A stretch of DNA of 64,000 bases from Agrobacterium rosae (GTDB taxonomy: Bacteria; Pseudomonadota; Alphaproteobacteria; Rhizobiales; Rhizobiaceae): assembly GCF_002915175.1 (NCBI RefSeq), contig NZ_NXEJ01000007.1, forward strand, positions 242,944-306,943, written 5' to 3'. Positions 45,878-54,887 of the stretch are shown piece by piece (within the stretch, counting starts at the first letter, position 1; each line of letters begins with the position of its first letter). A program made the translations under genes and the position numbers. A model generated the notes under the pieces. That model did not search any database. It was not told the origin of the DNA and was given only the letters and a program-made list of their open reading frames with translations.

Positions 45878-48742
45878 TTACTCCGCAGCTTCCGCATACT
45901 CGCTCATCGGCGGGCAGGTGCAGATGAGGTTGCGGTCGCCATAGACGTTGTCGACGCGGTTGACCGGCGACCAATATTTGTCCACGCGGAACGCGCCGGG
46001 TGGGTAACAGGCCTGTTCGCGGGAGTAGGGACGATCCCAGTTTCCAACGAGGTCTTCCACCGTGTGGGGCGCGTTCTTCAGCGGGTTGTTGGTCTTGTCG
46101 GATCGACCTTCCTCGATATCGCGGGCTTCCTGACGGATGGCCAGCATGGCATCGCAGAAGCGGTCGAGTTCAGCCTTGGGCTCGGATTCTGTCGGCTCGA
46201 TCATCAGCGTGCCGGCAACTGGCCAGCTCATGGTCGGTGCGTGGAAGCCGCAGTCGATCAGACGCTTTGCCACATCGTCCACCGTCACACCGCAGCTCTC
46301 GTTGAGCGGGCGGGTGTCGATGATGCACTCATGCGCCACACGTCCGGCTTCGGACTTGTAGAGCACGTCGTAGGCACCCTTCAGCCTTGCGGCGATGTAG
46401 TTGGCGTTGAGGATCGCAACCTTGGTTGCCTGCGTCAGTCCTTCACCGCCCATCATCAGGCAGTAGCTCCAGGAGATCGGCAGGATCGATGGCGAGCCGA
46501 AAGGTGCCGCCGAAACCGCACCCGTGCGTCCGTCGCTGGCCGGATGACCGGGCAGGTAAGGAGCAAGATGCGCCTTGACGCCAATCGGACCCATGCCCGG
46601 ACCGCCGCCGCCATGCGGAATGCAGAAGGTCTTGTGCAGGTTAAGGTGCGACACGTCGGAGCCGATATCGCCCGGACGGGACAGACCGACCATGGCGTTC
46701 ATGTTGGCACCGTCGAGATAGACCTGACCGCCGTGTTCGTGGGTGATGTCACAAATCTCGCGAACGGTCTCTTCAAACACGCCATGGGTCGACGGATAGG
46801 TGATCATGCAGCACGAGAGGTTTTCCGCATATTGTGTTGCTTTTGCACGGAAATCTTCGATATCGATATCGCCGTTCTCTCTTACCTTCACTGGCACCAC
46901 GCGCATGCCGACCATCTGCGCGGAGGCAGGGTTGGTGCCGTGTGCAGAGGTTGGAATGAGGCAGACGTCGCGATGGGCATCACCGCGTGCAAGGTGATAG
47001 TTGCGGATGGTCAATAGGCCCGCATATTCGCCCTGCGCACCGGAATTCGGCTGCATGGAGAAGGCGTCGTAGCCGGTGACCTGGCAAAGCTTGGTGGAGA
47101 GATCATCGATCATCTCCTTGTAGCCCAGCGCCTGATCGGCTGGCACGAAGGGGTGAATGTCGGAAAATTCCGGCCATGTGATCGGCAGCATTTCCGCTGT
47201 CGCGTTCAGCTTCATGGTGCAGGAACCAAGCGGGATCATGGAGCGGTCGAGCGCCAGATCGCGGTCCGAAAGACGACGGATGTAACGGGTCATCTCGCTT
47301 TCGGCGCGGTTCATGTGGAATATCGGGTGCGTCATGTATTGCGTTGTGCGCAATAGGTTTTTGGGCAATCGATAGTCCGGCTCAAAGTCCGAAATCGAGA
47401 AGTTGCCACCGAAAGCACGCCAGACGGATTCTAGCGTTGCCGGGCGCGTGCGCTCGTCAAGGCTCATGCCGATCTTGGTGGAGCCGACCTTGCGCAGGTT
47501 GACGCCTTCGGCGACGGCTGCGCGCAGGATCAGCGCCTGCATGTGGCCGACATCGACAGTGATCGTGTCGAAGAAGGTTTCGGGCTCGATGACGAAGCCG
47601 AGCTTCTCCAGACCCTTGGCCATCAGCACGGCCTTCTGGTGGGTCTGCTGAGCAATGGCCTTGATGCCCTGCGGGCCGTGGAATACGCCATACATGGAGG
47701 CCATAACGGCCAGCAGCACCTGTGCGGTGCAGATGTTGGACGTCGCCTTTTCACGGCGGATATGCTGCTCGCGCGTCTGGAGCGACAGGCGATAGGCACG
47801 GTTGCCGCGCGCATCGACGGATACGCCGACGAGACGGCCGGGCATTGAACGCTTGATTGCGTCCTTGACGGCCATGAATGCCGCGTGTGGACCGCCGTAA
47901 CCAACGGGAACGCCGAAACGCTGCGATGAGCCGATCGCGATATCCGCACTCATTTCGCCGGGAGATTTCAGAAGCGTCAGCGCCAGCAGGTCTGTTGCAA
48001 CAGCGGCAATCGCACCAGTCTGGTGCAGACGGGAAATCAGGCCGGTGAAATCATTCACATGGCCATGCGTGCCGGGATATTGGAACAGCGCACCAAAGAC
48101 ATCAACGGGGTCGAGATCTGTGAAGGGATTGCCGACGATGACATTCCAGCCGAGCGGCGCTGCGCGGGTTTCGATCAGCGCAATCGTCTGCGGGTGGCAA
48201 TTGGCGTCCACGAAGAAGGCCGTCGCCTTCGACTTCGCCACGCGCTGGCACATGGCCATGGCTTCGGCGGCAGCCGTTGCTTCATCCAGCAGCGAGGCAT
48301 TTGCGACGTCAAGACCGGTCAGGTCGGAAATCATGGTCTGGAAGTTTAGCAGCGCTTCCAGACGACCCTGCGATATTTCAGGCTGGTACGGCGTATAGGC
48401 CGTGTACCAGGCCGGGTTTTCCAGAATGTTGCGCTGGATGACCGGCGGCGTGATGGTGCCGTAATAGCCCTGACCGATGAGCGATGTCAGAACCTTGTTC
48501 TTGTTAGCGGTTTCGCGAAGACGGTCCAGCGCCTCGCGCTCCGTCAGCGCAGCACCCCAGGCAAGCGGTGCCTTCTGGCGGATGGAGGATGGCACGGTCG
48601 CGTCGATGAGAGCGTCGAGGCTGTTGTAACCGATCACCTTCAACATATCCGTCATTTCCGACGGCGACGGGCCGATATGACGCCGGTTGGCAAAGTCATA
48701 GGGCTGGTAGTCGGTGAAATGGAACTCTGTGGGAGTCGTCAT
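45878..48742 (-). CDS. gcvP: Glycine dehydrogenase (decarboxylating), P protein
   Basis: This is a 954-residue PLP enzyme, the homodimeric single-chain form. It decarboxylates glycine and passes aminomethyl to lipoyl-GcvH. The PLP lysine is in [18 protein letters not shown], near residue 700, and [15 protein letters not shown] is present before it. It is the last gene of gcvT-gcvH-gcvP; its ATG overlaps the gcvH stop by one base. The whole operon is governed by the glycine riboswitch upstream of gcvT. Confidence 0.98.
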   Translation of the reverse strand: MTTPTEFHFTDYQPYDFANRRHIGPSPSEMTDMLKVIGYNSLDALIDATVPSSIRQKAPLAWGAALTEREALDRLRETANKNKVLTSLIGQGYYGTITPPVIQRNILENPAWYTAYTPYQPEISQGRLEALLNFQTMISDLTGLDVANASLLDEATAAAEAMAMCQRVAKSKATAFFVDANCHPQTIALIETRAAPLGWNVIVGNPFTDLDPVDVFGALFQYPGTHGHVNDFTGLISRLHQTGAIAAVATDLLALTLLKSPGEMSADIAIGSSQRFGVPVGYGGPHAAFMAVKDAIKRSMPGRLVGVSVDARGNRAYRLSLQTREQHIRREKATSNICTAQVLLAVMASMYGVFHGPQGIKAIAQQTHQKAVLMAKGLEKLGFVIEPETFFDTITVDVGHMQALILRAAVAEGVNLRKVGSTKIGMSLDERTRPATLESVWRAFGGNFSISDFEPDYRLPKNLLRTTQYMTHPIFHMNRAESEMTRYIRRLSDRDLALDRSMIPLGSCTMKLNATAEMLPITWPEFSDIHPFVPADQALGYKEMIDDLSTKLCQVTGYDAFSMQPNSGAQGEYAGLLTIRNYHLARGDAHRDVCLIPTSAHGTNPASAQMVGMRVVPVKVRENGDIDIEDFRAKATQYAENLSCCMITYPSTHGVFEETVREICDITHEHGGQVYLDGANMNAMVGLSRPGDIGSDVSHLNLHKTFCIPHGGGGPGMGPIGVKAHLAPYLPGHPASDGRTGAVSAAPFGSPSILPISWSYCLMMGGEGLTQATKVAILNANYIAARLKGAYDVLYKSEAGRVAHECIIDTRPLNESCGVTVDDVAKRLIDCGFHAPTMSWPVAGTLMIEPTESEPKAELDRFCDAMLAIRQEARDIEEGRSDKTNNPLKNAPHTVEDLVGNWDRPYSREQACYPPGAFRVDKYWSPVNRVDNVYGDRNLICTCPPMSEYAEAAE

Positions 48743-49104
48743 TACGCAATAAGCTCCTTATAGGCTGCTTCATCCAGCAGCGCATCGGCGTCAGACGCGT
48801 TGGAAAGCTTGAGCTTGAAGAACCAGCCGGCACCCTGTGGGTCGGAGTTGACCAGCGATGGGTCATCCACGATGGCCTGATTGATTTCGGTGATCTCGCC
48901 ATCCAGCGGACAATAGACGTCGGAAGCAGCCTTTACGCTTTCAACGGTTGCGGCATCGCCGTCCTTGGAGAAGGTCGCGCCAACTTCCGGCAGCTCGACA
49001 AAGACCAGATCGCCCAGCTGCTCGGCAGCATGCGTTGTGATGCCAACGGTGGCAACATCGCCTTCAATCTTCAGCCACTCGTGTTCTTGAGTAAATTTCA
49101 GCAT
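48742..49104 (-). CDS. gcvH: Glycine cleavage system H protein
   Basis: This is a 120-residue lipoyl carrier. The lipoylated lysine is in [17 protein letters not shown], near residue 62, and the flanking strands [20 protein letters not shown] are typical. LipA (15.5 kb) supplies the sulfur insertion. Start ATG; 15 bases after gcvT. Confidence 0.97.
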   Translation of the reverse strand: MLKFTQEHEWLKIEGDVATVGITTHAAEQLGDLVFVELPEVGATFSKDGDAATVESVKAASDVYCPLDGEITEINQAIVDDPSLVNSDPQGAGWFFKLKLSNASDADALLDEAAYKELIA

Positions 49105-49119
49105 TGGTCTCTCCGGAAA

Positions 49120-50259
49120 TTAGCGTTTGTAAGTGGGAGTGATAAAGGGCAGGGCGGCAACAGCCATTGGCAGATACTTGCCGCGGACTTCCGCGAAAAT
49201 GGCTGTGCCGGGCGTTGCGAATTCTTTCGGAACATAACCCATCGCGACCGGGCCTTCGACCGTCGGTCCAAAGCCGCCGGATGTGACTTCACCGATCTCT
49301 TTGCTGCCTTCGGCATCGGCAAAAAGCTTGGCGTGGCCGCGAACCGGGGCTTTGCCTTCCGGCTTCAGGCCAACACGGCGGCGGGCGATTCCGTTGGCAA
49401 ACTCACCCAGAATGCGCTGCGCACCCGGAAAACCGCCTTCGCGATCACCGCCGGTGCGGCGTGCTTTCTGGATCGCCCACTCGATTGAGGCTTCGATGGG
49501 GGAAGTCGTGGTGTCGATGTCGTTGCCATAGAGGCAAAGTCCCGCCTCGAGACGGAGGCTATCGCGGGCACCAAGACCGATGGCTTCGCAATCGGGATGC
49601 TCCAGCAACGCCTTCGCAATGAACTCGGCCTTGTCGGATGGAACGGAAATTTCAAAACCGTCTTCGCCGGAATAGCCGGAACGGGAGACGATGCAGAGCA
49701 CGTCGAGCAGCGGAATCTCACGCACATCCATGAATTTCATGGCCGAAACGCCAGCCCAGAGTTCCGCCAAAACGGCCTCGGCGCGTGGTCCCTGAAGAGC
49801 GATGAGCGCGCGGTCTTCGAGCAACGTGATATCGCAGCTATCGGAAAGATGCGCTTTCATATGCGCAAGATCGGCGTCCTTGCAGGCAGCGTTGACGACG
49901 ACGAAGAGGTGATCGCCACGGTTGGTGATCATCAGGTCATCCAGAATGCCGCCATTCTCATCCGTGAAGAAGCCGTAGCGCTGACGGCCTTCCTTCAGGC
50001 CGAGGATATCGACGGGAACCAGCTTTTCGAGAGCCAATGCGGCGTCTTCGACCTTGCCGGACTTCGCCTTCACGAGGACCTGACCCATATGGGAAACGTC
50101 GAACAAGCCAGCAGACGTGCGGGTGTGCAAATGCTCCTTCATCACGCCTGCAGGATACTGCACCGGCATGTCATATCCTGCAAAGGGCACCATGCGAGCG
50201 CCAAGGGACACGTGCAAAGAATGAAGTGGGGTGACTTGTAACTCGGCTGTATCGGCCAA
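49120..50259 (-). CDS. gcvT: Aminomethyltransferase, T protein of glycine cleavage
   Basis: This is a 379-residue folate-dependent enzyme releasing ammonia and forming methylenetetrahydrofolate from GcvH-bound aminomethyl. Hallmarks are LHSLHVSLGARMVPFAGYDM at the N terminus, FDVSHMGQ, and SGYSGEDGFEIS around residue 195. The start is TTG with TGGAGG upstream; no in-frame ATG precedes the conserved LHSLH block. It is the first gene after the riboswitch. Confidence 0.97.
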   Translation of the reverse strand: MADTAELQVTPLHSLHVSLGARMVPFAGYDMPVQYPAGVMKEHLHTRTSAGLFDVSHMGQVLVKAKSGKVEDAALALEKLVPVDILGLKEGRQRYGFFTDENGGILDDLMITNRGDHLFVVVNAACKDADLAHMKAHLSDSCDITLLEDRALIALQGPRAEAVLAELWAGVSAMKFMDVREIPLLDVLCIVSRSGYSGEDGFEISVPSDKAEFIAKALLEHPDCEAIGLGARDSLRLEAGLCLYGNDIDTTTSPIEASIEWAIQKARRTGGDREGGFPGAQRILGEFANGIARRRVGLKPEGKAPVRGHAKLFADAEGSKEIGEVTSGGFGPTVEGPVAMGYVPKEFATPGTAIFAEVRGKYLPMAVAALPFITPTYKR

Positions 50260-50329
50260 GGACGCCTCCAGGGTTACGCGATGTCGCGCGGGCTCATGTC
50301 ATGACGCTATTTAAAGCGTCGGGTTCAAG

Positions 50330-50498
50330 AGCCCCCTCTGTCCTTGTCGCCTGAGATTGTTATCCCTTCGGCGAGCCGTCCTTATACAGGGTGGCTTCTC
50401 TCCAGAGTTCCGTCCTCGTCCGCTGGTCCTTTTGCCTGAGAGTTTCCGGGGCGGTTGCTCCTTCGGCCCCGCCGTAAGGCGGTGTCTCCCAGCGGGAT
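50330..50498 (-). ncRNA. Tandem glycine riboswitch
   Basis: Read on the minus strand, two glycine aptamers lie in series. The first (about 50498-50421) contains GGGAGA, GGCCGAAGGAGCAA and the core CTCTCAGGCAAAAGGACC. The second (about 50410-50330) has GGAGAGAAGCC, CGCCGAAGGG and AATCTCAGGCGACAAGGACAG. Both show the conserved CUCAGG-purine-GGAC core closed by P1 stems. The short linker between them is typical of cooperative tandem forms. A hairpin at 50303-50320 (GACGCT/AGCGTC) in the 70-base expression platform may switch access to the gcvT start. Confidence 0.93.
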
Positions 50499-50628
50499 GG
50501 AAGTTCATTATCTGCTTAGCCAGTTTCTTGGCAAGGACCAAATGACGCAGTCAAACAGTTTTTTGTTCAGCTTGCGCCATTGGACGATTTGGCAGGGCTT
50601 CTCCAAAATGGCGGGCTTGTGAAGCCCA

Positions 50629-50814
50629 TCACCCGTCTTTCTTTTCAGGCAGTTTCTTGTGTTTGGTCGATGCCATATCCTCAAGTTCTCTTTCCGTCAT
50701 GGACTTAGCCATGGTTTTTGAAGCTCCTTGTAAACGCGACTTCGGCATGTCGCCACGTTTTGCGGCCAGCGCTGCACCGGCAGCTTTCTGTTGTGCTTTG
50801 GATTTTGCAGGCAT
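50629..50814 (-). CDS. DUF3008-family small basic stress protein
   Basis: This is a 61-residue, very basic, low-complexity protein: MPAKSKAQQKAAGAALAAKR, then SRLQGASKTMAKSMTERELE and a lysine-rich end. This matches the DUF3008/KGG-like small stress proteins, which are likely disordered and desiccation- or stress-related. The ribosome-binding site GAGGAG lies 8 bases upstream. An EcfG promoter sits 35 bases further up. Confidence 0.88.
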   Translation of the reverse strand: MPAKSKAQQKAAGAALAAKRGDMPKSRLQGASKTMAKSMTERELEDMASTKHKKLPEKKDG

Positions 50815-50849
50815 GGGATGGTCTCCTCACTGTCTTTGACTGAGGAAAG

Positions 50850-50875
50850 AACGTGGCTTTGATTGCAGCGGTTCC
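50850..50875 (-). promoter_or_regulatory. EcfG (general stress response)-type promoter
   Basis: On the minus strand GGAAC (50875-50871) and CGTT (50853-50850) are separated by 17 bases, matching the EcfG consensus. The predicted transcript starts about 30 bases before the DUF3008 start codon. Confidence 0.7.
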
Positions 50876-50931
50876 GCTCGCCTGCAATTGCACTTTGATT
50901 TACAGCAAAAACCGGGATATCGCTTCGTGTC

Positions 50932-51354
50932 ATGAGAGTTTCCACGAGCAAGCAAAGCATATCAGCTACAGGCCTTCTGCGCATCTTCTGTGCCACGCTG
51001 ATGCTGTCGCTTGGTTTTGCTCACAAGCCGATGGTAGCGGTCGGGGCACCTTCCATGGCTTTCGAAGAAGCCTATCGCCTTCCGGATGGAAGTTTTGCCG
51101 AGATTTGCGAGGGACATGCGGGTCTCGAAGCAGCGACGCACGGGAAGAGCAACACTGACCACTCGGGCATGCCATCGCTCTTTTGCGAAGCCTGCCTTCT
51201 CGCCTCATCGATTCTTCTGCCCACACCGGATATGAACTCGTGGATGAGGGCGCATTTTGCTTGGCTGGATAATCGGCCAGCGCGCTACGTCTCACTCGCG
51301 CATCACGTCGATGACCAGCCCGCCAAAGCCCGTGCGCCGCCTATCATTCTTTGA
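50932..51354 (+). CDS. DUF2946-like secreted protein of the copper locus
   Basis: This is a 140-residue protein with an N-terminal hydrophobic segment (LLRIFCATLMLSLGFAH). Its middle has HGKSNTDHSGMPSLFCEAC, a His/Met/Cys-rich stretch like the metal-binding CxxC region of DUF2946 proteins, which accompany copper transport genes. It precedes the YcnI-PCuAC fusion by 72 bases on the same strand. The N terminus could start at a later ATG, but no strong ribosome-binding site decides this. A copper-related role is inferred from context. Confidence 0.65.
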   Translation: MRVSTSKQSISATGLLRIFCATLMLSLGFAHKPMVAVGAPSMAFEEAYRLPDGSFAEICEGHAGLEAATHGKSNTDHSGMPSLFCEACLLASSILLPTPDMNSWMRAHFAWLDNRPARYVSLAHHVDDQPAKARAPPIIL

Positions 51355-51383
51355 TCCCTCAACCGTATAACGACCGCAAAACG

Positions 51384-51413
51384 CGACTGGCGATGCTTGA
51401 AGAGCACCAGTCG
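51384..51413 (+). promoter_or_regulatory. Hairpin in the leader of the YcnI-PCuAC gene
   Basis: CGACTGG (51384-51390) pairs with CCAGTCG (51407-51413), and TGCT with AGCA inside. The stem ends directly at the Shine-Dalgarno GAGAGG, so it may influence ribosome access or end the DUF2946 transcript. Confidence 0.4.
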
Positions 51414-51426
51414 AGAGGATCAAAAA

Positions 51427-52428
51427 ATGAATATTCGTAACGTCACACTCTGCGCCACCGTGCTGGCATCCGTTTCCGCCGTCCCGGCCTTTGCCCATAC
51501 CAGCTTCGTCAACCCGACCGCCGAGCAGGAAAGCACCATCGTTGCTGCCCTTCAGGTGCCGCATGGCTGCGATGGCGGCCTTGCTACGACTGAAGTGCGC
51601 ATACAATTGCCGGAAGGTTTCATTTCCGCAAAGCCACAGCCGAAAGCCGGTTGGGACATCGAGATCATCAAGGATGATTACAAGAAGAGCTATATGAACC
51701 ACGGCAAGGAAGTAAAAAGCGGGCCGATTGAAATTCGCTGGACCGGCGGCGATCTGCCGGATGCCTTTTACGATACGTTCAACGTGCAGGGCAAAATTTC
51801 AGGCTTGGATGCCGGTACCGACTTACCATTCAAGGTCACGCAAGTTTGCGGAGACAAGGGCACGGCAAACTGGGATGAGATTGCCGCTAAGGGGCAGGAC
51901 GCACATTCGCTGAAGAACCCGGCACCGACGATCAAGATCGTTGCGAAACAAGCAACGGGCGAGGGGCAGGAACACGATCATTCCACTCACAATCACGGTG
52001 CGGGTGAGCATGCCGCAGATGTCGTAAAAGCGGGCGATCTCGAGCTTTCGGGCGCTATTGCTAAGGCCATGCTGCCTGGACAGCCCGTCGGTGGTGGTTT
52101 CGTTACGATCAAGAATGACGGCTCGTCCGATGATCGGTTGATATCGGTGGAAACGCCGCTTGCCGGTCGTTCTGAAATTCACGAAATGGCCATGGTCAAT
52201 GATGTGATGAAAATGCGCAAGCTGAATGAGGGTATCGTCATTCCCGCTGGCAAGACTGTGGAGCTTACGCCCGGTGGTCTGCACTTCATGTTCTTCAATG
52301 TGAAGAAACCCTTTGCCGAAGGCGACAAGGTTCCTGCTACGCTGACCTTTGAGAAGGCTGGCAAAGTGGATGTCGTGATCGAGGTCGGATCGGCCAAGGG
52401 CGGGGATCAGACACATAATCATAACTAA
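51427..52428 (+). CDS. YcnI (DUF1775) and PCu(A)C copper chaperone fusion protein
   Basis: This is a 333-residue periplasmic protein. The signal peptide is cleaved at VPAFA/HTSFV, leaving an N-terminal histidine as required for YcnI copper binding. The YcnI domain (about 25-175) has VPHGCDGGLATTEVRIQLPE. A His-rich linker (about 180-200; EHDHSTHNHGAGEH) leads to a PCuAC domain with H-x10-M (HEMAMVNDVMKM) and HFM copper ligands. PCuAC proteins load copper into cytochrome oxidase. The ATG at 51427 follows GAGAGG; the earlier in-frame ATG at 51397 lies in the leader hairpin region. Confidence 0.93.
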   Translation: MNIRNVTLCATVLASVSAVPAFAHTSFVNPTAEQESTIVAALQVPHGCDGGLATTEVRIQLPEGFISAKPQPKAGWDIEIIKDDYKKSYMNHGKEVKSGPIEIRWTGGDLPDAFYDTFNVQGKISGLDAGTDLPFKVTQVCGDKGTANWDEIAAKGQDAHSLKNPAPTIKIVAKQATGEGQEHDHSTHNHGAGEHAADVVKAGDLELSGAIAKAMLPGQPVGGGFVTIKNDGSSDDRLISVETPLAGRSEIHEMAMVNDVMKMRKLNEGIVIPAGKTVELTPGGLHFMFFNVKKPFAEGDKVPATLTFEKAGKVDVVIEVGSAKGGDQTHNHN

Positions 52429-52466
52429 AAAAAGAGACTGCCGGATCATGACATGATCCGGCAGTC
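52428..52466 (-). terminator. Terminator of the cupredoxin gene
   Basis: A 14-base-pair stem (GACTGCCGGATCAT, 52436-52449 with 52453-52466) is followed on the minus strand by TCTTTTTTT. The T-run overlaps the stop codon of the convergent YcnI-PCuAC gene. Confidence 0.85.
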
Positions 52467-52483
52467 ATTGATCGAAATCCGTT

Positions 52484-52912
52484 TTATTTCGTGACCGTGA
52501 GTTTGGCCTGCATTCCAGCCGCGTAATGGCCTTTGATGTTGCAGAACAGAAGATAGCTACCTGGGGTGAGCTTGGCTTTCAGTGTCCCGTTCTTTCCGGG
52601 CTTCAAATCCGAAACCTCGCCGAGGCTTTTGAGCTTCTTCTCATCGACGCGGTTCTTAGCCGCATCAACTGGAATCGTCTCGTCAGCAGTTTTCAGTTTC
52701 ACGAGAACCATCTCATGCTCTTCCGACATGGCATCGTTGTGCACGATGAATGTCGCGCTGCCAGCTTTGACGGTTGGTTTGTCGATGATCAGCGTCATCG
52801 GCTGTCCAGCCTCGCCGTTTTCGGTGACTTTGATTGTCGTTGCCGCAAAGGCGGGCACCGCAATAAACAAGGCAGCTGTTGCGGCGAGTATATGTGTCGA
52901 AGCGATTTTCAT
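52484..52912 (-). CDS. Secreted cupredoxin (plastocyanin/azurin-like)
   Basis: This is a 142-residue exported blue-copper-type protein. The signal peptide is MKIASTHILAATAALFIAVP with cleavage at AFA/ATT. The type 1 copper ligands are present: a histidine in the VHNDAMSEEHEM region and Cys-His-Met in LFCNIKGHYAAGM. It may carry electrons or store copper in the periplasm and faces the copper-chaperone fusion tail to tail. The ATG at 52912 has GGGAG upstream; a longer in-frame start (52954) would give a poor signal peptide. Confidence 0.9.
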   Translation of the reverse strand: MKIASTHILAATAALFIAVPAFAATTIKVTENGEAGQPMTLIIDKPTVKAGSATFIVHNDAMSEEHEMVLVKLKTADETIPVDAAKNRVDEKKLKSLGEVSDLKPGKNGTLKAKLTPGSYLLFCNIKGHYAAGMQAKLTVTK

Positions 52913-52977
52913 AAGGTGGCTCCCGATTGACATCGATTGGAAGCCTTTACCCACTGGCTGACACCAGACTGAACGCT

Positions 52978-53262
52978 CTACTCAGATGCGGTCTTGTTTT
53001 CCTCATAGGCTTCTATGACCTCTTCGAGAGTGGCCTGCGGATTTTGATGTTTTCCGGCAGTCAGAAAATGAAGCGAGAGTGCTGGCTGTCCCACCACAGC
53101 CGTCATTGCATTTATCTGAGTTTCTTCACTTCGTCCGGTCTTGCGCGCAAGCTCGCGCACCGCTTGCTCGACCTCTGTTTTTCTGGACGGGCGCTGTACG
53201 GATTTGATGCTATCTGAGACATAACCGGCGGTGGTCGCCGAAACTGTCAAAACTTGCACCAT
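52978..53262 (-). CDS. Hypothetical protein, 94 residues
   Basis: I do not recognise this protein. A strong ribosome-binding site (AGGAGGG, 7 bases before ATG) makes it a real gene. Residues 24-45 (SVQRPSRKTEVEQAVRELAR) are basic and helical; the C-terminal part contains ALSLHFLTAG and ends acidic (EEVIEAYEENKTASE). No signal peptide or membrane helix is seen. It lies 65 bases upstream of the cupredoxin gene on the same strand. Confidence 0.65.
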   Translation of the reverse strand: MVQVLTVSATTAGYVSDSIKSVQRPSRKTEVEQAVRELARKTGRSEETQINAMTAVVGQPALSLHFLTAGKHQNPQATLEEVIEAYEENKTASE

Positions 53263-53454
53263 ACGATCACCCTCCTATGCCTGAATTGAACCAAGCTATC
53301 ACCGGCGAATGTATTCCCAATTAAATCCAGTGGTTGCGTTTGAGTGAAGTTTTAACAATTTGAAAAATGCAATTTTTACCAAAGCCCAGGCGTTCTGGAA
53401 TTCCGCTTCGCGTCTCTTTGTCGTAGAGAAAAGCATATCAACCGGAGGACTCTC

Positions 53455-53832
53455 ATGCTGAATATTGCGCTTGTTGCCATAGGCGGTGCAATCGGCTCAA
53501 TTGCGCGGTATCTTGTGGGTGTGTGGAGCGTCCGGTTGGCTGGTCCCAATTTTCCCTGGGGTACGTTGACTGTCAACGTTGTCGGTGCCTTTCTGATTGG
53601 CCTCACGGTAGAGGTCATTGCGCGTCGGTTCGATGCCTCTTCGGAAATGCGGGTCCTTCTCGTGACCGGGGTCATTGGCGGTTTCACCACATGGTCGTCT
53701 TTCACACTTGACGCTGTGGTGCTGTTCGAACGCGGGGAAATAGGACTTTCGGCGCTTTATCTCGGCGCAAGTCTTCTCGTTTCTTTCGCCGCGATCTTCG
53801 CCGGGCTGGCCTTGGGCCGCGCTTTGTTCTAA
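53455..53832 (+). CDS. crcB: Fluoride channel CrcB (Fluc)
   Basis: This is a 125-residue, four-helix membrane protein exporting fluoride as a dual-topology dimer. Motifs are GGAIGSIARYLVG, TLTVNVVGAFLIGL and TGVIGGFTTWSSFTLD; the last carries the Phe and Thr/Ser of the pore. No fluoride riboswitch (crcB motif) is seen in the 190-base upstream region. The ribosome-binding site GGAGGA lies just before the ATG. Confidence 0.95.
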   Translation: MLNIALVAIGGAIGSIARYLVGVWSVRLAGPNFPWGTLTVNVVGAFLIGLTVEVIARRFDASSEMRVLLVTGVIGGFTTWSSFTLDAVVLFERGEIGLSALYLGASLLVSFAAIFAGLALGRALF

Positions 53833-53894
53833 AGGCAACGGAAAATACCGCACGCTGATGATGCGGAGTTGAGAAAAGAAAGACTGGAATTGCC

Positions 53895-54887
53895 ATGGCA
53901 GGTATCGAGCACATCAAGGTCGAGGCCGAAGAGGGCGGGATGCGTCTCGATCGCTGGTTCAAGATTCACTATCCGGGCCTTGGCTTCGGACCGCTGCAAA
54001 AGCTCATGCGGTCCGGGCAGGTTCGTGTTGATGGCGGCCGGGTGAAAACCGATGCGCGCGTCGAAGCTGGACAGATGGTCCGGGTGCCGCCGCTCGATGT
54101 CGATTCAAAGGTCAAGGGCGGGCCGATCAGCTCGACCGACCTCAAGAACTCCGACGATGTCGATCTGTTGAAGCGTATGCTGCTGCATGAAGACGACAAG
54201 GTTTTCGTTTTCAACAAGCCCGCCGGCATTGCCGTGCAGGGCGGCTCCGGCATAAACCGCCATATCGATGGTCTGCTGGAAGCATGGACGAGCTCCAAGG
54301 GTGAAAAGCCGCGCCTCGTTCACCGTATCGACCGCGATACATCTGGCGTTCTCGTCGTTGCCCGCACTAGAGGCGCTGCGCAAAAGCTGACGGCTGCCTT
54401 TCGCGAACGCGACACCAAGAAGACCTATTGGTCGCTGGTGAAGGGCGTTCCGCGCAAGCACCAGGACAAGCTGTCGACATGGCTCGTCAAGGAACAGACG
54501 CCGGATGGCGACCGCATGCGCATTGCCAAGCATGGTGAGGAGGGTGCCGACCACGCCGTGTCCTATTACCGCGTCATCGATACAGCCGCGCAGAACTTGG
54601 CATGGCTGGAAATGGAACCCTATACGGGCCGTACGCACCAGCTGCGCGTCCACGCTCTGCATATGGGCCACCCGATTATCGGCGACCCCAAGTATTACGT
54701 CGAGGACAGCAACTGGGATTTCCCTGGCGGCGTCCAGAAACGCTTGCATCTGCATGCGCGCAAGATTGACATTCCCCACCCGTCCGGCGGGCGCCTGCGC
54801 GTGACGGCGCCTTTGCCACCACACATGGTGCAGACATGGAATCTGCTCGGCCTTGATGTGGCAGACGGCGACAGAGACGACGAATGA
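53895..54887 (+). CDS. RluA-family 23S rRNA pseudouridine synthase (RluC-like)
   Basis: This is a 330-residue enzyme with an N-terminal S4 RNA-binding domain (about 17-75; RLDRWFKIHYPGLGFGPLQK) and a catalytic domain with the aspartate in HRIDRDTSGVLVV near residue 143, plus RTHQLRVHAL. It is RluC-like in length; rRNA site specificity cannot be read. It overlaps the HAD gene by 4 bases (ATGA). Confidence 0.93.
   Translation: MAGIEHIKVEAEEGGMRLDRWFKIHYPGLGFGPLQKLMRSGQVRVDGGRVKTDARVEAGQMVRVPPLDVDSKVKGGPISSTDLKNSDDVDLLKRMLLHEDDKVFVFNKPAGIAVQGGSGINRHIDGLLEAWTSSKGEKPRLVHRIDRDTSGVLVVARTRGAAQKLTAAFRERDTKKTYWSLVKGVPRKHQDKLSTWLVKEQTPDGDRMRIAKHGEEGADHAVSYYRVIDTAAQNLAWLEMEPYTGRTHQLRVHALHMGHPIIGDPKYYVEDSNWDFPGGVQKRLHLHARKIDIPHPSGGRLRVTAPLPPHMVQTWNLLGLDVADGDRDDE

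Noticed and set aside
53263..53454. Possible fluoride riboswitch upstream of crcB
   Set aside because: The conserved crcB-motif blocks are not visible.
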